Shown: positions 37,430-50,593 of the stretch, one piece after another
How positions within the stretch are numbered: position 1 is the stretch's first letter
Layout: each line of letters opens with the position of its first letter
Source of the DNA: Ziziphus jujuba
Taxonomy: Eukaryota > Streptophyta > Magnoliopsida > Rosales > Rhamnaceae
DNA: 64,000 nucleotides
Assembly (NCBI RefSeq): GCF_031755915.1
Contig: NC_083386.1
Location: 6,699,501 to 6,763,500 of the forward strand
Direction of reading: 5' to 3'
Notes under the pieces: model-generated
What the model saw: only the letters and a program-made list of their open reading frames with translations
Databases searched by the model: none
What the model was told of the DNA's origin: nothing
Position numbers and translations under genes: made by a program

Positions 37430-39870
37430 GGAATATTATTTTTTCTTAAATAATTTGCAAGTCTTTAAATTGTATTTTTGCTTTTTCAAAAAAAGGGAAC
37501 AAATTAAAAAAAACAAAAAAAAAAGGGAATCGGCGATGCAATTCCCCCAAATTGCGTCGTCGGTTGACTTTTATGATTATTTTTATTGTTGTTCTCTAAT
37601 TATTTTGTTTTTCAAGTACAGTTTTTTTTCTGTTTAAATTTGCAAGTTTTTAAATTGTATTTTTGTTTTTAAAAAAAAAGGGGGAACAAATAAAAAAAAT
37701 GGAACAGGCGACGCAATTACCCCTGATTGCGTCGCCTGTTCCCTTTTATAATTATTTTTATTATCGCTCTCTAATTTTTTTGTTTCCCAAGTAAAGTTTA
37801 TTTTCTGCGTAAATTTGCAAGTGTTTAAATTGTATTTTTGTTTTTTAAAAAAAGGGGAACAAATTAAAAAAAAATGGAACAGGCCACTCAATTCCCCCTG
37901 ATTGCGTCGCCGGTTGACTTTTATGATTATTTTTATTATTGTTCTCTAATTATTTTGTTTCTCAAGTACAGTTTATTTTCTGTTTAAATTTGTAAGTCTT
38001 TATATTGTATTTTTGTTTCTTAAAAAAAGGAAACAAATTAAAAAAAATTTGGAACAGGCCACGCAATTCCCATTGATTGCATCGCCTATTGCGTTTTATG
38101 ATTATTTTTATTGTTGCTCTCTAATTATTTTGTTTCTCAAGTACAGTTTATTTTCTGTTTAAATTTGCAAGTGTTTAAATTGTATTTTTGTTTTTTTAAA
38201 AAAAGAGGAACAAATTAAAAAAAAATGGAAAAGGCAATGCAATTCCCCCTTATTGCGTCGCCTGTTGCCTGATGTGATTATTTTTATTGTTGTTTTTTAA
38301 TTATTTTGTTTCTCAAGTACAGTTTATTTTTTGTTTAAATTTGCAAGTCTTTAAATTGTATTTTTTTTTAAAAAAAAAAGGGGGAACAAATTAAAAAAAA
38401 AATGGAACAGGCAACGCAATTCCCCATGATTGCATCGCCTGTTCCCTTTTATAATTATTTTTATTGTTGCTGTCTAACTTTTTTATTTCCCAAGTACAGT
38501 TTATTTTCTATTTAAATTTGCAAGTCTTTAAATTGTATTTTTGTTTTAAAAAAAACGGGGAACAACTTACAAAAAAAAAAATGGAAATAGGCGACGCAAT
38601 TCCCCCTGATTGCGTCACCTGTTGCCTGATATGATTATTTGTATTGTTGTTCTCTAATTATTTTGTTTCTCATGTACAGTTTATTTTCTGTTCAAATTTG
38701 CAAGTCTTTAAATTGTATTTTTGTTTTTAAACAAAAGGAGAACAAATTAAAAAAAAATGGAACAGGCGACGCAATTCCCCATGATTGCGTCACCTGTTCC
38801 TTTTTACAATTATTTTTATTGTCACTCTCTAATTTTTTTATTTCCCAAGTACAGTTTATTTTCTGTGTAAATTTACAAGTGTTTAAATTGTATTTTTGTT
38901 TTTTTTGAAAAAGGAAATAAATTTAAAAAATTGGAACAGACGATGCAATTCCCATTGATTGCATCACTTATTGCATTTTATGATTATTTTTATTGTTGTT
39001 CTCTAGTTATTTTGTTTCTCAAGTATAGTTTATTATCTATTTAAAGTTGCAAGTCTTTAAATTATATTTTTGCTTTTTAAAAAAAAAAGGGAACAAATTA
39101 AAAAAAAAAAAAATTGGAATAGGACACGCAATTCCCCCTGATTGTGTTGCCTGTTGCCTGATATAATTATTTTTATTGTTGTTCTTTAATTATTTTATTT
39201 CTCAAGTACAGCTTATTTTCTGTTTAAATTTGCAAGTATTTAAATTGCATTTTTGTTTTTTTAAAAAAAAAGGGAAACAAATTAAAAAAAAATGGAACAG
39301 GCGATGCAATTCCCCATGATTACGTCGCATGTTCCTTTTTATAATTATTTTTATTGTCACTCTCTAATTTTTTTGTTTCCCAAGTAAAGTTTATTTTCTA
39401 TGTAAATTTGTAAGCCTTTAAATTGTATTTTTGTTTTTTTAAAAATGAAACAAATTTTAAAAAAAATTAGAACAGGCAACGTAATTCCCATTGATTGTGT
39501 CGCCTATTGACTTTTATGATTATTTTTATTGTTGTTCTCTAATTATTTTGTTTCTCAAGTACATTTTATTTTTTGTTTAAATTTTTATTTTTTAGATTTT
39601 ATTTTTTTATAAAAAAAAGGGAAACAAATTAAAAAAAAAAATTTGGAATAGGTGACACAATTCCCCCTAATTGCATCACCTATTGTCTGATATGATTATT
39701 TTTATTAATTTTCTCTAATTATTTTGTTTCTGAAATGCAGTTTATTTTCTATTTAAATTTTCAATTCTTTAAATTGTATTTTTTTTTTAAAAAAAAAGGG
39801 AACAAATTAAAAACAAAAAATTGGAACAGACGATGCAATTCCCTTTGATTGCATCTCCTGTTTCCTCATA
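37430..39870. repeat. Array of about 14 units of roughly 176 bp with central palindromes
   Basis: A TTGCAAGTCTTTAAATTG-like string recurs near 37457, 37642, 37817, 37992, 38167, 38343, 38519, 38699, 38876, 39050, 39231 and 39407, with two degenerate units after. Each unit also carries an A-rich string, GGAACAGGCGACGCAATTCC, the reverse ATTGCGTCGCC, then a TTTTTATTGTTGTTCTCTAA-like stretch. At 37701-37717 and 37726-37742 the palindrome is a perfect 17-bp stem around 8 bases. The GCGACGC core is the same motif seen in the subterminal parts of this CACTA element. Confidence 0.9.
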
Positions 39871-41853
39871 TAATAATTTTATTATTTTAAAATTAATGAT
39901 TTCATAAATAGTTAATACATATTTAATAGATGGGAAATAAAAATATAATAAATTTAATTATTTTGGAAATTTTAATAGATAAAAATATGAGGCAAAATTA
40001 TTAAGCAATTCCTTTAATTTATTTGTGTTTTTATGATAAGTTACTTGTTATACTTCTATAAAATAATGTATAAATTAATAATACATCAATTATTTATGCT
40101 TATAAAAATAATTTTATAAATGAAAATTATTTAAAAAGCTTTTTTATGTTAAAAAGGTAATGAAAAATTATTTAAAAAATTCTTTTTATGTTTGAAAACT
40201 AAGAAAAGACTTTTTTTTAACAATGCGTCGTCTTTTATCGCATTTAGCAATTTTTTTTTTTCAAAATGCGTCGTCTATTCTTACATTTAGTGACGAATCT
40301 GGAAATTATAACCTTAGAAAAGCGTCTCCAATTCCAGCCTTTAGCAACTTTGTTTTTTTTCAATTTGAAAGTTACTTTTTAGTTTTGTCAAATTATGATT
40401 ATTTGATAGATAAATTCATACAAAATAATTTATAGACAATAACATTCAAATAAATATTGGCATAAGAATCTAATATTTCAAATAAATGAAATATTAACTC
40501 ATATAATAATTTTATTATTTTAAAATTAATAATTTCATAAATAGTTAATACATATTTAATAGATAGGAAATAAAAATATTGTGATAAATTTAATTATTTT
40601 GAAAATTTTAATAGAGAGTCAATAAAAATATGAATCAAATATAATAAAATATTAATTAAATATATTAATCATTTTTGTTTAATTTTTTTGTTTTTCAAGT
40701 ATAGATTATTTTCTTATTAAATTTCTAAGTATTTTAAATAGTATTTTTGTTATTTAAAAAAAAGAACAGCAGACGCAATGTTTTATGAGTACGTCGCCCG
40801 TTCCATTTTTTTTCTGACTTTTATTCTTTAACTATTTTTGTTTTCCTTTTATTCTTTACCTATTTTCAATGTTTATTTGTAGATGAAAAATAAAAAAATA
40901 ACCAAAGAAAAAAAAATGAAATTGAGAAAAAAGACGTCACTTTTAATTGTAAATGCGTCGCTTGTTCTCTTAATTTAAAAAAAAAAATATTTTTCTACTT
41001 GCAACTTTTAAAAGCAAATAAACTATACTTCAAAAGTAAATTAATAACTATTAAAAAATAAAAAAAAATAAAAAGTATCTGGTGATTCTTTTTGTTTTTT
41101 ATGCATCGACTGTTCCATCAAATTTAGGAACAACAAATAAAACTTAGAACAGGATTTTAAAGTAAATAACTATACTTGGAAAACAAAATAATTAAACTAC
41201 CACTTTGGTAATTTTGTTTCACATATATAAGAAATATTTTTAGTATTTATTTTTAGATGAAGAATAAAAAACTAATTAAAAAACAAAAAAAAAAATAATG
41301 ACATTGATGGAACAAGCGACGCTTTAAGATGTAAATGCATCGTCTGTTCTCTTAATTTTAAAAAGAAAAAAAGAATCTTAAAAAGGGTTTTAAAATTTTA
41401 CACGCCTGTTCTAAAAATTTTTGGCTCATTTTAAAATTTTTATGCGCTTCTTTGAATCCCTTTTCTTTTCTAAAACTACATCAAATACACTACCTAATAG
41501 ATGTTATATTTGGAAGCATTCTAAGAGAGACATGAAGAGTGGGATATTTCGGGTTTCATTTTTCATTTGCCTACGTTTCCATCGGGAAGCTGGGTTTCTC
41601 TGTTTCGCCCTCGTGGTTAGCTGGTTTTCTTGTTTCTTCGTCTCCATCATTTAGGTGAGTTTCTTTTTTCTTTGTGGTTGGTGATGACATGTGGTGGATT
41701 GTGTTTTTTTTTTTTCTTTTTTCCTTCATTTTAACAGTAGCTTAGGTTTGTTGGGTTTTTTTAATCTTGCTTTTGTAGATATTTTATTTGTGATATTGCT
41801 TGACATTGTTTTATTAAGTTCAACAAGTATTTTATATTGGAGATATTCGATAT

Positions 41854-42044
41854 GGTCTGTTATTTCAACTCTACCACAATATCGTACTTTTGTTGAAGAA
41901 GATGTTCTTGACGATACTACAATGGCCCACAATCCATTTGTCATACAGTTGCCTAGTGTTGATGAAAATGATAATGAGGATGAATGTGAGAGTGGCTATG
42001 TTCATAACGATTGTAGGGGGATATGGATAACAAATAGGTTCTAA
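41854..42044 (+). pseudogene. Possible C-terminal remnant of CACTA transposase (TNP2-like), doubtful
   Basis: A frame ending in TAA encodes an acidic stretch (VDENDNEDE) followed by YVHNDCRGIWITNRF. As I recall, plant CACTA TNP2-type proteins often end in an acidic region and a short 'RxDCxGxWV'-like string, which this resembles. The upstream sequence in the same frame is hydrophobic and not recognisable. Position inside a CACTA element supports the idea, but the match is short and could be chance. Confidence 0.3.
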
Positions 42045-42539
42045 ATAAATTAGTATGTAGATTTATTTATATGTTTTAAATAATATTTATGACATTTATT
42101 ATTATCCATTTAATTAATTTTTTTATTCGCTTTCATAAGAACAACGATAATATTCTTTAAATTTTCATCTACTAAATTATTGCTTTTCAATAATTAATAT
42201 ATATTTATTTTGCATAAGAGTTTATAAATTTATTAATTTTTTCATATGCAGTATGAGGGTGTGTAATATCATCAACAAGGGGATGACAACTTCTATCTCA
42301 ATGAATATGCAATTCATGGAGATTTAGTTAATATTGTTTTTGCTTTTGCATATACAATAGTTTACCGAATTGTACAAATATTTCATGAGATACTATTTAA
42401 TTTATTTGATAATTATTTTGTTATGAAAATTTTTATTTTCAATTTTTGTATTCTAATTATTTTGAATGAAGCTAATTTTAATTTTTTTTGTATTTATTAT
42501 TTTTTAATAAATTTTAACAATTAAAAAAAAGCAACAACG

Positions 42540-42741
42540 ACGTACAAGAAGAAAATTGACTCTAAAAAGACTTGTAACGACGCATAATAACAACATGGTC
42601 ACCATTTTCGACCTTTAGCGACGCATAATAACAACACTGTCGCCATTTACGACCTTTAGCACTGCATAATAACAACATGGTCTCCATTTTTGACCTTTAG
42701 CGACGCTCTAGACTTGCATCTCTGTTTTTAGTGATGCTTTT
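42540..42741. repeat. Subterminal repeats of the CACTA element
   Basis: A unit of about 42 bp (GACCTTTAGCGACGCATAAT, then AACAACATGG and CCATTTT-like strings) is repeated about three times at 42585-42710, with shorter variants around it. Related GCGAC motifs continue beyond the LTR insertion at 49128-49560. They are interpreted as transposase-binding repeats near the right end. Confidence 0.75.
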
Positions 42742-45700
42742 TGTCAGGACCCATTCAAGATCCCTCACCGAAACCCTAGACAAGTTCTAATCCCAGGAAA
42801 ACCCTACCAGACCCTTCAATGGAAAATCCGGCAGAACTTCCCCTAAGGATTGAACTTACCATAAAATTATGTTGCATAAAAAACACTTCTAGATACATCC
42901 CCTTATTCCTCCCACCGTACTACAATATATTTCCACAGATTTGCAGTACTCCAAGTAAATGACAGGAAATCAATATATGATTCAATAAATATGTGTCCAA
43001 TCAGTATACAGAGCATTATACAATACAATTAAGTACGAAATTTCATACAATAAATGATAAAAGGAAATAATACAAGATAGAAAGGAAAGGAAAAGCCTCT
43101 TGATCTTCGACAACGAACCAAGACTTCGAGCTTGCCCCCGGACGATCAATGTCAACTAACCTGGGCCTAAGGGAACGAAATTTAAAAATATGAGATGCTA
43201 ATCATTTTAATGAGTAACCCAATCTACTATACAATAATAATAATAATAATAATAATAAAGGGTAAATAATTTAGTTAATTGATTAATAAGAAATAAGTAA
43301 ATAAATAATAGGTAGTTAAAAATAATATTTTCCCTCAACACTCTCACGATTCACTGAGTTGGAAAATTTTCCTTTTTAAAATATTTTCGCAAAACCCAAT
43401 CTTTTATGCCCCAAAAATCAAGAAATAATTAATTTGATAAAGTTTAAATAATCCAAATACGAATAAAATATAATAAAATAAATTTAGAATACTTGTATTA
43501 AAGAAATATAACATAAAAGTGAAATTCAATATATAATTCATAAAATTTGATTTAATAAATCAAAATAAATAGTGTCAAAAATATAATTTAAATAATTACA
43601 AACAATCATGTAAAATAAGTGGTAGAAAAATACTATAATATTCATTTTGAAATATTCAACCAATCTATATAATATTTTTATGGCAAGATGCATTTTAAAA
43701 ACATTAATTTAAAATAAGTGATATAAAATATGAATAAATACATTTTAAAAAAACTAATTGGAAATAGGTGATAAAACAAATTAAATACATTTAATTTAAA
43801 TGCTGCTTTAAAACTTTAAGATTTGAAATTTATATCTGAAAAATAATACTTAACGCACCACACTATATACCAGTGATGCCCTACGATATCCAGCGTCCTG
43901 AGCACTGTCCGGTGGGAGATTAAAGAGAGAAACTTGCATACGGTCGCTTCGGCGTCTCGACAGTGCCGCTACTTAAACCGTCATTCCGGCCATGGAAGGG
44001 GGTGGCTTATGGCCAATATCAAACTTGCCTGCTCTCGGTCTGATGGCAACTCACGGGAAACATTATAACTTGCACGCTCATCTACATACACAATACAGAA
44101 CACCAATACTGTATGAGTGCGTCTAAATAAATAACCATATTATTTTAAAGATAACAATAATAATAATTTTTTTTCAAAACTCACCGTGGGAATCATATCA
44201 TTTTTCAAATTCACAATCCCATATTTTTTCTTTAATCCTCATCATAAATCCATCACTTTAAAATCCATCAATTTCACCATAAATAAATCAAATCCATAAT
44301 ATTTAAATGCATAAAAATATTTTTGAAGCATAATATTTTAAAAACAAATATTTTTCTTCAAATCCTTAAAATCAAGCTGTACCAAAAATGATATTAAAAA
44401 CTATATCAAATCCGAATGCAATTAAATTCATATAAATCACCATCATAATGCCAACATTAAACTTAACAATAATTTAAATTAAACTTTAACCCATGAATCT
44501 TAAGTCCCAAAATATATTTTTGCACCAAAACACATATTAAAAAAATTGCCATAAATTGGCAATATAATTCTATATAGAAATTCTCTTAATATCAAATACA
44601 TAAAACCTATTTCTCAAATATTTAATTATGAAATACTCCAACAATAGAATTTAATAATAATTAACAAAATCCCAAATTCATATAATCCTTAAAACCAAAA
44701 TATTTTATAATGCACAAATATTCAATTTCAGTCAATTTTGGCACCAAAATTCCAAATATAAATTTACTAAATATTTAACATATGAAATATAATTTCCAAA
44801 TATATAATCAACACAAAATATATACAATTTACCAACCCAAAATAATTTTGAAGGTGGGTTACTCACCTCGAGCACGCAATCCAACCAAGATCCTCCACGT
44901 GCTCCTAGAACAACAATATTAGACAACTCCAATAAATTAATATTTTATTCTGGTAAATAATATCCGATACCCGGGCTAACACAAACAGTATCCAAAATTT
45001 ACAAATAAGGCGTCTATAGAAAGCTAGTGAGATAAGGATCACATTACCGACCTCCATTGACTTCAATTTCGTCGGTGGTGGCCGAAAAATGAACGGAAAG
45101 TTCCAGCCAAACACTCCCCTCCACGTATCTCACAAACGGCTTAGAATTTGGACAAATGGAAGTCATTTTTGTAACCAGGGGGTCGTAAAATAGTGGAGAG
45201 GACCGGTTTCACGGTCGGAAACCTCCAAAAAAGGGGTCAGCCGGAGGACCACCGGTCGCGGGTTTTGGATGGCCAATCCCAGCATGTCTGTAACACCCCG
45301 TCCCAAATCGCACCGGAATCCGTGCACGTTGACCGAGGTTGACCGTTGACCGCTGACCGAAGGGGTCAAAAGTTGACTTTTTGACTCGGTGAGAATTTTG
45401 AGTTGACTAGGTACCGTGGCGAAGTGCACGATGCCACGAGTTCGTAGACTGGTAGCACGCCGAAAACGGAGCTACGGTTTGAAAGTTATGGACGAAACAA
45501 GTTGCGGTCCAAACTGTCCAAGGGGTGCCGGAGTTGACTTTTTGTTTATGGGGAATTGAGCTTTGACTCATGCATGGTTGTGAAGTGCTCGTCGATACGA
45601 GTTCACAGACTAGCGGCACGCTCAAAACGGACATCCGGTTAAAAAGTTATGGACGTTTGAAGTTTACCGGATACCGTATTATTTTAATGTTTTTGGGTCG

Positions 45701-48700
45701 GTGAACAGTGAAATGCCATGTGTCAGCTTCTGAGTGGTCCACGTGGCATGAACAGTGTCATACAGGGGTTTTATTTGTTAAAACACTCGGGGAAGAGAGA
45801 GAAAGAGAGAGAGGAGAGAGAGAGAGAGTCACCGGCCGCCGGTCATTTTCACGTTTTCCGGCCTATTTACTGTACACGTGCCGGCCAGCCAGATTGCCCA
45901 CCTCATTTCCGGCAAAACCTCCAAATTTCACGGCGAACGGCCGCCGGACGCGCCCGGATCGGACCTCCGAAGTTTGGCGGCGATTTTTCCCCCTCCACCG
46001 CCGGCCACCGCGAATCGGCACTATTCTGGCCGATATACAGTACACGCGCCGTACACCCATCATCCTCTCCTCAATTCCGGCCTACCCACCAAAAATCACG
46101 GCCATCGGACCACCGACGCGCCGGGATCGGAGCGTTTTCGGGTGAGGGGTCGGAAATCTTCAAACGGTGATTTCTCCGCCGTCCGACCTCCGTTTTGCTC
46201 ACCGTTGGTCCCGTTGGATTGCTCTCCTCACGATCTACAAGTCTACAAAATTTCACAGCCAACGGCCACCGCACGCACGCGCCGCCGGCGACGGTTGCCG
46301 GTGACCGCGGCGGCCCGCCTGAAAATACTGTTCCGGCGAGTACCCGAAATTTTCGGCCGGCTCCAGTCCGCTGTGTTCGACCTCCTGAATCCGAATCCGG
46401 CTTCCGTTTCTGCCAATTCGCGACGGTTTGGGAGAATTGCAGAGCCGAAACTCGAAAAGCTTTCCGTCGGGTCCGATCACCGGGAAGTAAGACCGAATCT
46501 GTGATCAGCATCACTCGAGCTTCGATTCGGTATATAACTCGTAAATTCTAGATATCGTTTGTGTTTTGACCCCCCGGGTACCGGGTATTATTTACCCGAA
46601 TAAAATATTAATTTATTTGACTGTCTGTGAATTTTGTTCTAGGAGCACCGGTGAGTCGTAGAATTGATCCCGTAGTGGATCATGGGTTAATTGCGTGCTC
46701 CAGGTGAGTGACCCACCTTCAAATTAATTTTGGGGAATTTAATTGATGAATATATTATGTGTGAATTAAATATTTGGAATTTAATTTCTATGTGTCAAAT
46801 ATTTATTGGATTTATTGTAGAATTATTTATGAATTTATTGGATTTAAGAAAATGCGAATTCTACAAATTTATGCCGTGTGGAATTATTTTATGGTTTTGA
46901 GGATTTTGAAATTGGTGTGGTTTTAATGGTAAATTGGGCACGATTTGATTTTCAAATATTTCAAAGAAAATATTTGGTTATGTTGCTGATTTCAATTTTT
47001 ATAAAATATGCCCATGGAATATTATGAGATTTGACTATGATATTTCGAGAATTATTTATGCTTGGAAAAATGTGGATATTTAAATTGATGGATTTGGAAG
47101 TTGGTGGATTTGAAAATCATGGAATTTATGGCATTGATTATAAAGAAATTGTGGAGAATTTCCCGGTTCAAGCGGATGGATTATGCCCGCTATGCTTATG
47201 AAAAATGTGAAAATTGTTTTATGATTTAAATTTATGGATTTTATGATTTTTAGATACACCGTGCACGTACTGGTGTTCTGATTATGTGATATGGTATATG
47301 TGATATGGATATTGTGCACACGGATATGATTAGCGCGCAGGTGGTTGTGAGTAGCGCGCAGGTGATATTATGAGGGTGTCCTGTGGATGCCATCGGAGAG
47401 GGTGGCCACCCCCCATTGGCCGGGACACCAGGTTAGCAGCGGCGCAGTGGGACGCCACGCGACCGTATGCCGGTTTCTTTCTATAACCTCCTGTCTGGCG
47501 GTACCTTGGGACGCTGGGTACTGTTGGCGCCACTGGTATATAGTGGGTGCATCAACTGATTTCGGAACTATGTTTTAAGAATAAAATGTTTTAAAACTGT
47601 ATTGGAATTAAAATTACTATTACTGTTCGGATATTTATTTGATGTCTTGGTTTTCGAGGAATATGAATAAAGGATTTTGTGAAAAGGTTTTAAAAGGGGA
47701 ACCTTTCCAACTGAGAGAATTGTAAGGGTTTTGAGAGAAAATATTATTTCCAAATAATTATTATTTATATACCTATTACCGTGGTATTATATTGTATAGT
47801 AGATAGGGTCGCTCACTGAGATGATTAGCATCTCACACTCTTAAATTCCGTTCCTCTAGGTACCAGGTTGTTGGTGTTCATTCGGAGCGGACTTGATCTT
47901 CATCGCTGTTTTACTTCGTGAAGTATCCTGTTCTTCTTTTATTGCAGTTGTACTATTTCTTTCACTCTTGTTCTATTTATTATGCACTGGATTACTGTAT
48001 TTATTTTGAAGTGCTGAAATTTGTGGAATCAACTTGTAGTACTGTGGGAGGAATAAGGGGACAATTATAGAAGTGTGTTTTCAGTGCAGGAAATTTTTGG
48101 TTAGTTCTACCCTTAGGGGAGGTGCTGCCGGATTTTCCGTTGGAAGGTTCGGTGGTATTTCCCTGGGATCAGGGCTTGTCTAAGGTTCCGGGGAAGGAAT
48201 TCTGGACGGGTCCTGACAGCGTCCGCCAGCCAAATGGCCTGAAAATTGGCCGCCGACATCGCCTGACCATGCGCTCTCAAGCCCACCGGCACGTGTTGCC
48301 TTCCAGCGATTGAAACCCGACCAAAATGACCGATCAAAGAGAGAGGGGGAGAGAGTCAAAGGAGAGAGAGAGAAAGAGAGAGAAAGAAGTCACTGTGTGT
48401 GTTTTGCTGGTGTTTTCGAGCTCGAGGAAGAAGAAGGAGAAGGGAAAGAAAGGAAAAAGAAAAGAAAAGAAAAGTGTTTTTTCCACGTGGGGAAAGGGAA
48501 GGAAAGGAAGGAAAAAGACAAAAAGAAAAAGAATAAATAAATAAATATTAAAATAATAAAATAATAGTATATAAAATAAAGACAAAATAATATAATATAG
48601 TATATCCTTATTGCTAACATGTGTTACTTCTAAAATATTACACATGGTGCATCCCACTTGGTGGCATGTGGCACAATTATTCACGCTTTTAAAAATAATA

Positions 48701-49107
48701 TTAAAATAATACTATATTTGAAAAACTTCGTAGGTCCATAACTTTTTAACGAAATGTCCAAACCAGGTGTGCTGCTAATCTATAGACTCGTATCAACGAG
48801 TACTTCACATCTGTACATGATTCAAAGCTCATATCCCCACAAATAAAAAGTCAACTCTAACACCCTTGGACAATTTAGACCTCAACTTGTTTTGCTCATA
48901 ACTTTCAAACCGTAGCTTCGTTTTCGACGTGCTATTAGTCTATGAACTCGTGACAATGCGTACTTCGCAGCAGTACTTCAGTCAACTGAAATTCCACCGG
49001 GAGAAAAAAGTCAACATTTGACCCTTTATCGGTCAACAACGATCAAACCCGGTCAACCTCGATCAAATTTGAGAAATTTCCTGTGTACTTCGAGATGGGA
49101 TGTTACA
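42742..49107 (-). mobile_element. Reverse-orientation solo LTR inside the CACTA element
   Basis: The ends are TGTCAGGACCC at 42742 and GGATGTTACA ending at 49107. The same five bases, CTTTT, flank it (42737-42741 and 49108-49112). Its own sequence is 42742-45288 plus 48219-49107, about 3.4 kb, interrupted by the plus-strand LTR 45289-48218. It is diverged from the plus-strand copies and more like the other old reverse LTR (14556-34764), sharing the GA-rich tract and a CCACGTGG motif near 48483. No internal coding part is present. Confidence 0.88.
45289..48218 (+). mobile_element. Solo LTR nested in the reverse LTR 42742-49107
   Basis: About 2.93 kb, TGTAACACCC to TCCTGACA. The flanks ATGTC (45284-45288) and GCGTC (48219-48223) agree at three of five bases and differ by two transitions, so the duplication is only probable. 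The sequence follows 31376-34329 closely, with small indels in the GC-rich part. Confidence 0.85.
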
Positions 49108-49631
49108 CTTTTATTTAAATATATAGCGATGCAAAACAACGAGTCGCTAAAGGTTAAACATATATGAAATTAGCGACATATAGTTGTAAGTAAACAGCAA
49201 CGTATTACTACACAAGTTGCTAAAAATTCTACAATTTAGCGACGCATATGTTTACATAAAATAGCAACAAATTATAATAAGTTGCTAAAATTCCTAACAA
49301 TTAGCGACGCATAAAATGTAGAGTCGCTGTTTCTTCCATATTAGCGACATATGAATTTACATAAAACAGCGATGCAGTATAGATGTAAAAATTAGCGACG
49401 TAGAGAGTTAGAGTCACAAATTCCTCTATGTTTAGTGTTGCAAGTCTCTTTACATTACCGACTTGTTGTACTGTGTCGCTGTTTAGTCCACATTAGGCGA
49501 CTTTTATTTCTGCGTTGTTGTTGGTATAATGTTTTTAGGGACTCGACATTTGGCGACTTTGTGAAATGCGTCTCTGTTTATTGCATTTATCGCATTTAAT
49601 TGCGTTGCTAATCAGCGAGTTTCGAGTAGTG

Positions 49632-50016
49632 AAGGGAGCTCTCTATAAGAATTTAAGAATTTAGAGCTCTCTCAACTCTAATTTTTTTTTTTTTTTTTTA
49701 AAAAAAAAGCTCTCTCAGCTCTTTAAAAAACAAAAGAATTCTGTATACAATTTTTTTTAGAGAGCTCTCTCAGCTCTTTAAAAAACAAAAAAAATTCTCT
49801 AAACTTAAAACATATATATATATATACAAATTTCTTTTTCTTTGAGAGCTCTCTATGAGAAAAGAACAAATAAGAATTAAAGCAGCTGTCTACTCTTCCA
49901 TTCCCTTTTTGGAATAAAAAAAATCCTTCAATCTAGTTTACATATTTACTTTGTTCTTTTCTTTGTTTTATAGAATTGTCTCTTCATCTGATGCCGCCTT
50001 TTGTACCACGCCAAGG

Positions 50017-50049
<33 letters not shown>

Positions 50050-50593
50050 GATGAAAGAAAAATTGTATAAATATGTGTGAGTGGTTTTGTACATTTTTCC
50101 CTAAATAGAATTCCGTTTCTTTTTAGTAGCTGAGAGAGCACTGAACTGCATTTTTTTGTTTTTTTTTTTTAAAAAAAAAACTTTCTACAGACAGTTTGTA
50201 GGCCTGCAACTTCATTTATTGGGACATCGTCATTGCTCGCAATGTAAGATTTCAACTTCCGTTGCACTAGTAGTGGCCATTTGGTAAATTGATGTTTTCG
50301 TTTTTTTTTTTTTTTTTTAAATAGATTTTTAACTTTAGCTTGGCACTTAGTTATAATTTTTTTTTTTTTTCATTATAATTCACATGGAAATCCATCTTAA
50401 TTAAATTAGGCTCGGCATTTTGATCATAAACAATTTTCTTTATTAGTTATATTTCAAATTAATCAATATTGTAATAGTTATTTATTATTCATGCATATAT
50501 ATATATATATACACATGTACCACATTGTGTCTTTAATAAAATAAAATAAAAGAAATAATTAATAATATTAATTTATTTTTGATATTTAGAATT
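49632..50593 (+). repeat. Upstream part of duplicated ankyrin locus, copy B (proximal piece)
   Basis: It continues the copy B upstream region after the CACTA element, collinear with about 3570-5316 of copy A but shorter, since most of the repeat cluster is absent. The GGGACATCGTCATTGCTCGC stretch (4930 in A) lies at 50220. Confidence 0.8.

Larger units (their letters stand above)
36825..49631. mobile_element. CACTA (En/Spm) DNA transposon carrying nested LTRs
   Basis: The left end reads CACTACGCGAAAATAGCGA; the right end, read in reverse, begins CACTACTCGAAACTCGCTGA. Over 28 positions I count 21 identical. Three-base flanks are GAG (left) and AAG (right), a probable target duplication with one change. 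Both ends are followed by many GCGAC/GTCGC motifs, typical of subterminal transposase-binding repeats. Without the LTR stack at 42742-49107 the element is about 6.4 kb. It holds a long tandem array (37430-39870) and only a doubtful coding remnant (near 41850-42044), so it looks non-autonomous. It interrupts the upstream region of copy B at the place matching about 3570 in copy A. Confidence 0.85.

Noticed and set aside
37430..39870. Regular repeats suggestive of a CRISPR array
   Set aside because: The context is a plant CACTA transposon. Units are about 176 bp and adjacent, without unique spacers.
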